Positions 57,282 through 64,000 of a stretch of DNA of 64,000 nucleotides are shown piece after piece. Each line of letters begins with the position of its first letter. The stretch's first letter is position 1. Source of the stretch: Sclerotinia nivalis (Eukaryota; Ascomycota; Leotiomycetes; Helotiales; Sclerotiniaceae). Below the pieces are notes generated by a model, which saw only the letters and a list, made by a program, of their open reading frames with translations, made no database searches and was not told the origin of the DNA. The stretch is from contig JAPEIS010000002.1 in assembly GCA_029531795.1 (NCBI GenBank), positions 310,001-374,000 of the forward strand, in the 5' to 3' direction. The position numbers and the translations under genes were made by a program.

Positions 57282-57579
57282 TGACGCTCCGCTGGGCCAC
57301 TGCCGTGGGGGCTTTTTCGCTTCGCTCTAGAAGTGGAAGTCATGATAATTATTTTCTATTTTCTATTTTCTATCAGCTTATAATGCCTCTAATAATAATC
57401 ATATAATACTGAAGGCACGCAGATCGTATTCTATGATCTATTCGGAGTCGCCGTTGTTGTGGTCGTGTTCTTACGCGAAAAATTCCGGTATCTTTCCTCC
57501 TTCAACTCTACAACACAATTTGAGCTTCTGAATAGTCTGCCCCCACGGCAGTGGCCCCCGGAGGGCCAGCGGAGCGACA
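57282..57579. mobile_element. 298-bp element with GC-rich terminal inverted repeats
   Basis: Left arm 57282-57312 starts TGACGCTCCGCTGG and includes GCCACTGCCGTGGGGGC. The right arm (57539-57579) is its reverse complement, apart from one mismatch and a 10-base insert (CCCCGGAGGG on the plus strand) that itself makes a TGGCCC/GGGCCA hairpin. The centre is AT-rich and has no ORF. The ends are TG...CA. No target duplication is visible (CAGTA on the left, TCTCA on the right). It could be a MITE or another non-autonomous element, or a regulatory palindrome. Confidence 0.55.
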
Positions 57580-59016
57580 TCTCAATATAATGGCCGATCC
57601 CATTCTTATTAACTGGGGCAAGCCCTCAAAACCCCCATTTCCTTCTCTGCGCTCGATTTCTCGGTGTACTTCTGATAACTTTATCAAGTTGCTTCACCCA
57701 GCCAATTTTTATTGTCCTAATACCAGTCAATCGATCAAGCTCATCTCTCCCAGTTCAACTCGCTCTAGCATCACGACTTTCCTGTTCGCAATAGTCAAAT
57801 ATCCCTTCTCAAAGTATGGTTTGTATTCTCATCCATCCATCCATCCATCCATCCATCCACCAATATGATCATTGAGTCCACTCGAAAAGGTTCCTCAAAC
57901 TGTCACCTTTTCATTCAATTGACCAACCTCACTCACCCTTATATATAAAATATCATCACATGCTGATCCTCCATATTGTGGCTTCTCTCTTCAAAAGATT
58001 CAAGCGTGTCTCATCAATCACCACTTTTCTATGCTTACTGATTGACTCGCCAAAACCACAATACCCACAGAAGCATGACATTGCAGTTCAAAATACCAAT
58101 AAAGCACACTAAATACTTTGAAAACAAAGAACTTGGCCTTGGATGAAAAATGATGGAGATAAAAAGGAAAATTTGTGAAACGACAATATGTTTTATAGAA
58201 GATTTTCCGTCCTTCATAGATATTATGAAAATGTCTACAACTTCCGATGAACAAAAACCGATGGAGTGTATTGACCAGGCACATACATGTTTCTTCTAGA
58301 ACCCTTGATTCTGGATATTTCATTGGGTTGCAGAGCTCGGAAAAGATAGGGTGAAAAATTGTAGGCGAATGATGGATTTTGTATGGAAAGGGAGCGAGTG
58401 GTGGTAGAGGAAAGAAAAGGAAGGAAAACAAGTCTTATATCAAAAGGAATTGATCTATTGATCTCAGTACGACTAAATATATTTGTCTAAGAGAATCAAT
58501 TGATGAGCGATAACAATAACTGTAAGAAGAATTAAAAAGATAGTATAGTATTGTAAATCTTTCTTGATTTTCTTTTTCAGCCGTATCAATTCTTTGCCGC
58601 CAACAAGGTAGATGGACAGATAGATACATCCATACATATACATAGATACATCCATACATACATCCATACATACATCCATACATACATAGCTGGAGGCTCT
58701 TTCGTCCGTTGTCCGTCAAATCTTTCAAAGATTCTTATTTGCTGTAAATTGTGGAGGGGAAGAATTAGAAAAATCCTCGCGTCCGTCCGTTCACTCACTA
58801 AACTCAATTCGTAACCAATTCCCACTTAGCGCACACTCTCTGTGGGTAATTTCGGAAGCTGTCCTTCTCACACTTCTAACATAAAATCTTTTTCCTTGAG
58901 CCAAAATAACAACTTCCTTCTTCCCATTCTTCTTCTTTTTCCAACATTCAACATTCAACCTTAATACCATCTCCTCTCAATCCTTTTTAGATCTTTAGAT
59001 CATCAATACCGTCAAT
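57580..59016. other. intergenic, upstream of ADP/ATP carrier
   Basis: Contains an (ATCC)n microsatellite at 57831-57859 and a CATACATC repeat at 58617-58690. The T/C-rich segment 58900-59010 is a typical promoter/leader for a highly expressed fungal gene. No other gene is supported. Confidence 0.5.
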
Positions 59017-60634
59017 ATGAGCAACTTACCACCAAAGAAGGAGTCCGTTATGGGCGTGTAAGTTTTATACTTTTTTTCTTTTCCATCTTTCTGTTCTCTT
59101 TTTCCTTGTGATTGCGATATGGGAATTTGGACATTTTCGGAATGCCACATCTACAACTATATCAACATCCACCTTGATCGAGCCATGAAAGAGATCAATT
59201 GGATTATTGAAAGAATATCGCCATGATTACTATGATACATCAATATTCTCAAAGCTTGCGTTGTTTGATCAATGGCATTCCGTCCAAAAATTCCCATCAG
59301 CCCGCGTTCGCACAAACGAATTTTTAAATCAACCATGATACTGACAATATTTTAATAGTCCTCCTTTCGTCATTGACTTCTTGAGTACGTTGATCCCAAT
59401 ACTCCGAAACCAACATATATGACAGTCTTTTTCGATGGATTTCGAAGACGTGATGGATTTTGGAGGATTTATATGTAATTTACAGGATACTGATTTGTGC
59501 GATAGTGGGTGGTGTCTCCGCTGCCGTCTCCAAGACCGCTGCTGCTCCCATCGAGCGTGTCAAGCTCTTGATCCAAAACCAAGTATGTTTATTTCGGTCA
59601 TTTCTTCTATTCATTCTTTTGGATACCTCAATTTGTACATGCATATGTACAGATTGAAGTAATGCATATTTTCCATTTCTTCCGATATCTCGTATCTGGA
59701 AAATATCTGGAAAATCATTACCCCGAAAATAATTCTATCCCACCTTTTAGATTATATTTACTAATGCAATCTTTCTACAGGATGAGATGTTGAAGACTGG
59801 CCGTCTTGACCGCAAATACGATGGTATCGTTGAGTGCTTCAAGCGTACCACCGCACAAGAAGGTGTTGCCTCCTTATGGAGAGGTAACACTGCCAACGTT
59901 ATCCGTTATTTCCCTACACAAGCCTTGAACTTCGCTTTCCGTGATACCTACAAGTCGATGTTCAACTTCAAGAAGGACCGTGATGGATATGCTAAGTGGA
60001 TGGCCGGTAACTTGGCTTCCGGTGGTGTAAGTGTTTTCCCCTCGAAATATCTTCATCATACAAATACTAATTTCTACAAAAGGCTGCTGGTGCCACTTCC
60101 CTCCTCTTCGTCTACTCCCTCGATTACGCCCGTACTCGTCTTGCCAACGATAACAAGAACGCCAAGACTGGTGGTGACCGTCAATTCAACGGTTTGATTG
60201 ATGTTTACAAGAAGACCCTCGCTTCTGATGGTATTGCCGGTCTCTACCGTGGTTTCGGTCCTTCCGTTGCTGGTATCGTCGTTTACCGTGGTCTTTACTT
60301 CGGTATGTACGACTCCATCAAGCCAGTCCTCCTTGTTGGACCTCTTGAGGGTAACTTCCTTGCGTCCTTCTTGCTCGGATGGACTGTCACCACTGGTGCC
60401 GGTATCGCTTCTTACCCATTGGACACCATCCGTCGTCGTATGATGATGACTTCTGGTGAGGCCGTTAAGTACAAGTCTTCCTTGGATGCTGGTCGTCAAA
60501 TTGTTGCCAAGGAGGGAGTTAAGTCTCTCTTCAAGGGTGCTGGTGCCAACATTCTCCGTGGTGTTGCAGGTGCTGGTGTCTTGTCCATCTACGATCAAAT
60601 GCAAGTCTTGATGTTCGGAAAGGCATTCAAGTAA
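59017..60634 (+). CDS. aac: mitochondrial ADP/ATP carrier
   Basis: Inner-membrane antiporter that exchanges cytosolic ADP for matrix ATP. Exons 59017-59057, 59359-59384 (26 nt), 59506-59582, 59781-60026 and 60083-60634 total 942 nt (313 residues); every phase matches. Three mitochondrial-carrier repeats are present with their PX[DE]XX[RK] signatures ([22 protein letters not shown]), six helices and the family-specific nucleotide-carrier motif RRRMMM. The first intron is long for this genome (301 nt). Codon use is strongly biased toward C-ending codons (GGT/GCC/ATC/AAG), unlike neighbouring sequence, as expected for a highly expressed gene. Confidence 0.96.
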
Positions 60635-63600
60635 ATGTATGTAGAATGGATTTAAGGGGATGGTTGATGTAGCAGTGGTTTATGATAATGAGAAAAGAGC
60701 GCCTGGGGTCGGTCGTGGTTGAAAGCGACAAGGTTGAAGTTGTACAGACATCCATTGCTATGGTGTTGGGGCAACTTGCAGTGATAGTTTGCCATAAAAA
60801 AGAAAAGACAAACTAGTCGCTGCTGTACTTTATTACCTAAGCAATTTCCCTGTTCCCTTTTGATCTTGTCGTCTTGAAGTCTGGTCTCATTTGGCTTTTT
60901 TGGTGTGGAAAATTTTCTTTTGCATGCTTATTTGACTCGATAAATAGAATGTGAAGATGGATGATGGTGGAGTGTTAAAAGAATATGAGATTTTATAAAT
61001 ATTTGATTGTTTGATATCGTGTCATTGTCATCAATGAGTTCATATTGTGATGTGATACTAGACTGTTGAGATGCTATGGACATATGCATGTATGTGTATG
61101 TGTATGTGTATGTGCTCGTGTACATACCATCAACCTCAGTAGGAATGAAGTGGTTGAAGGTTGAAGGTAATACAGGAGTTATCTATTCTCTGAATCTGGG
61201 TTTGGGTGTTTGGTTACTGGTGGGTTAGTTATTGATGGGTTAGTTATTGATGGGTTAGTTATTGATGGGTTAGTTATTGATGGGTGAAATATATGTAAGG
61301 GATGAATGAGGGATGAATGAGGGATGAATGAGGGCTGAATGAGGGATAGATAAGAGATGAATGTAAGAGTATGTTTTGAGATCAGATTATGTGGTTTGGT
61401 GGATTGGCTGGATGGGGTAATGGGGGATTTTGAATGGAAGGGGGGCGGTGAAAAGTTGAAGAGCTTAAGGATACAGAAGGGGAAGGGGCTGTATAGAAGC
61501 GGTTTGGGTGGAGGGATGGGTTGAATTGAAAGGTTGGATGGATAAATGGATGGATAGTTGAGGAAAAGGGATGGTATAGTATATATAGATTTGGATGGAT
61601 AGATTGGAGTTGGAGTTGGATGGAAGGAAGGGTTGGATGGATGGATGGGTTGGTGAAGGGCTGATGGGATGATGGGGGAGGGGATTGGAGAGGGGAAATG
61701 GAAGTTAGTATCGGAATTGTGGGAAGGATTGGTATGGAAGGGTGATTGTAGTTTAATGATCAGATGGGTAGTGTGTTTGTAGGTATTGATGAGAGGTTTA
61801 TTAGTAACAAGTAAATCATCAATGAAATGGAATGGATTCGAAATGATAGGATAGGATAGGATAGGTCTATTGGGTCTATTGGGCGAGCGTGGGTGGGTAA
61901 GGGGATGGGGGGGGGATAGAGAAGAGAGAGGAAGGAAATTGCTAAGGTAAAGCTGAGGGGGAGGATGGGGGTGTGTGTTGGGAATTGCTTGGATTTGATG
62001 ATTTTTTTTGTTAAGGATGGTGTGGGTGGTTTGAGGGAGGGGTTTATAAGGGGATTTGGGGGGTGGGGGTGGGGGGTGAGATTCAAGATAGAGGCTGGAG
62101 GATGAGGAAGTGGATTAGAAAGTGTAGATGGGTAATACTAGTATGTGGGTATTGTGTATGGGTATTGTATTTGTAGTGAATTTGGGCTTTAGGTTTATAT
62201 AAGCTGTATAACTTTCATTTTCTTATGCTCTTAAATTATTTGATTTATTTTATTTGATATAGTTTAATATTTGGGATAAAACCTTTCATAATTGGGATTG
62301 ATAATTGGGGTTTGCCGATAAGAGATTTTGGTAGTAAAAGTAAAAGATAAATGATGTCGTTGAAAGTATAGGAGAGGCGGTAGGGATGGGAGATAGTAGG
62401 AATGGAGGGGAATGGAGTGATGGTGGTAATGTATATAATAGCAGTAAAACAAAGCATAGACTTTTCAAAATGGAGCTTAACATTATATAGAGGAATACAG
62501 CGGAAGAAAAGGAAGAGCAGAGAACGAAAAAGAAAGTGGTCTAAGACTACAGATCTTCGTGATACTCACTTCAGGGGATTGATTTATGATGTTAGAATAT
62601 TTGTGAGGAGATGAATGGACGGGAGAAGGGATTTTTATAATGGGGTTTAAAGAATGAGAAAGATATTTATGAGGCACAGGAGGCGAAAACGAAAGATGGA
62701 AAGGAGGAGGGAAAAAGAGGAAAGGGAAAAGGAGAAGGAGAAGATAGAAAAGATGGATGTCAACTGCAAGATAGAAATAAAGTTCCACGGGGAGCGGGGA
62801 TAGGTTTAAATGGATGTGTAAAGGAAGTGAGGTATTATGAACCGATAATTGAATAAGACTAGATTATCAAACAGAATAAGAATTATCAGCAAGACTATAA
62901 AACAAGCGTAACTCCCTGATTTCGGCTTTTCCCTGTAGACATAATAGTCAAATTACTAATTTGATACCAGGTCTGCAATGCAGATCGTGGTTTGTAATGA
63001 CTAGATAGAGATGAGTTTGAGATACTGACGAGAAGGGATTGAGGAAGTAGAGAGTAGAATTTTGTGAGATGGCGATGAGTGCGCGGAGTGACGAATGGAT
63101 ATAGATTCGAGGTGACTGGTAAGGATTGATAATAATGTTATTTGAGAGTTGAGAGTTAACCAAAAGGCGAATGATGGGAAGAACAATGATAAATTAAACA
63201 ACAGCAGAAGATGAGAAATAACATGGCTAAGTATTTTATATGAAAATAAAGAGATATTCAGGAGTTAAACTGATTGTTACAGATCAGAAAGTAAGAGAAG
63301 CTCGAGGAAGATAGACAGCCATGGCGATACATGGTCCAAAAACTAACTTTGCTTAATGAAGGTATAACATGAAAGAGAAGAATTTTATGGGAGAGCAGTG
63401 ATGCGGAGTTGGAAGAAGACGGATTAGGGGGTAATAAGGAGAGAGAAACTAGAGTGAGAAGGATAGCAGAGAAAGGGTCATGGGGCTGAATTTCGTGTTA
63501 GGGTATATAAACAACATGTCAGTATCCATTCTAAAAAAAAAAAATTCTCATAAGGGTTATTAGACGTGAACTAAAATCAAAGGCACATGAGCTCGGATAG

Positions 63601-64000
63601 TTTGAAATTGTGTGTGGGTGGGCTGAAGGGAAATTATTTTGGGAGAGGTGGAGGGGAAGTCGCGAAGGAAAGGATGAAGAGGTTGCGCGGAGGAAGAGGC
63701 AGTTGAATACATACGGACCGCTGGAGTATGATGATGATGACAACGACAAAAAAACAGCCTTTACAATAAGAAGGTTAATGATGGCAATTATATAGAATCA
63801 TCAAATGATTTTCTGGTGGATGGATATATCGATTGATCCTTTGAATTAAATGAATATTAGAGGAAAAGATAGAGGAAGGAATAAATATGACATCCTGTTT
63901 TGGTATTGTCATCCCCTAAATGTTTACACACAATTTGTAATAGAAGGAGAAGGAGATAGTTTTATAGGAGAGCTGAGAGACTTGGTAGGATTTGGGATGG
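60635..64000. other. 3.4-kb stretch without recognisable genes
   Basis: After the carrier's 3' UTR the plus strand becomes strongly C-poor and purine/T-rich (about 61200-62120). It contains GTATGT repeats near 61090-61112 and GGATGAATGA units near 61298-61340. Short minus-strand frames here are compositional. It may be the upstream region of a gene beyond the right edge. Confidence 0.45.
61222..61285 (+). repeat. 15-bp tandem repeat
   Basis: Four copies of a GGGTTAGTTATTGAT unit, followed by several GGATGAATGA repeats. Confidence 0.8.

Noticed and set aside
57551..57868. 105-codon ORF starting in the inverted-repeat arm
   Set aside because: Crosses the right arm and an ATCC microsatellite; no domain or splice support.
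60074..60604. 176-codon minus-strand ORF
   Set aside because: Antisense to exon 5 of the ADP/ATP carrier; caused by its strong codon bias.

Overview
The window is chromosomal DNA of a filamentous ascomycete. The signs are Zn2Cys6 regulators, short introns with GTRNGT donors and CTAAC-type branch points, a serine-rich GPI-type cupredoxin, a Tad-type LINE and a chromodomain-type Ty3/Gypsy element carrying RIP-like G-to-A and C-to-T damage. Intron style and protein flavour suggest a leotiomycete such as Botrytis or Sclerotinia; this is inference only.

Layout. 1-9.2 kb: a Zn2Cys6 regulator cut by the window edge (+), a second Zn2Cys6 regulator (-), and, divergent from it, a decayed MFS drug transporter with two in-frame stops. 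9.4-10 kb: AT-rich block, probably a solo LTR. 10.3-22 kb: ordinary genes: a PAQR/haemolysin-III membrane receptor (-), a fungal multi-pass membrane protein of unknown function with an apparent frameshift (+), a TLC-domain protein (-), a GPI-type cupredoxin (+) and the histone-fold kinetochore/DNA-repair protein CENP-X/Mhf2 (-).

22.0-35.6 kb: a three-layer nest. A minus-strand Tad-like LINE, flanked by a 13-bp target duplication, sits 141 bp upstream of the CENP-X start codon. Its ORF2 is split by a 237-bp solo LTR (5-bp duplication CAAAT) and its ORF1 by a complete 7.4-kb Gypsy chromovirus (255-bp LTRs, 5-bp duplication GTTGT). The Gypsy element carries an extra open frame between integrase and 3' LTR. 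35.6-42.8 kb: a long stretch with no recognisable gene.

42.8-48.4 kb: the most unusual locus. A single intronless 1159-residue ORF fuses a class I methyltransferase, a berberine-bridge-type FAD oxidoreductase, a phosphomevalonate-kinase-like P-loop domain and an adenine-phosphoribosyltransferase-like domain. Next to it on the same strand lies a GTP cyclohydrolase I gene. Together they look like a small, undescribed pathway for a GTP-derived modified nucleotide, pterin or 7-deazapurine; the product is inference.

48.4-64 kb: long gene-free stretches rich in microsatellites and strand-asymmetric tracts, surrounding a Cut12-like coiled-coil protein (-), a GC-rich inverted-repeat element and the mitochondrial ADP/ATP carrier (+, five exons, one of 26 nt).
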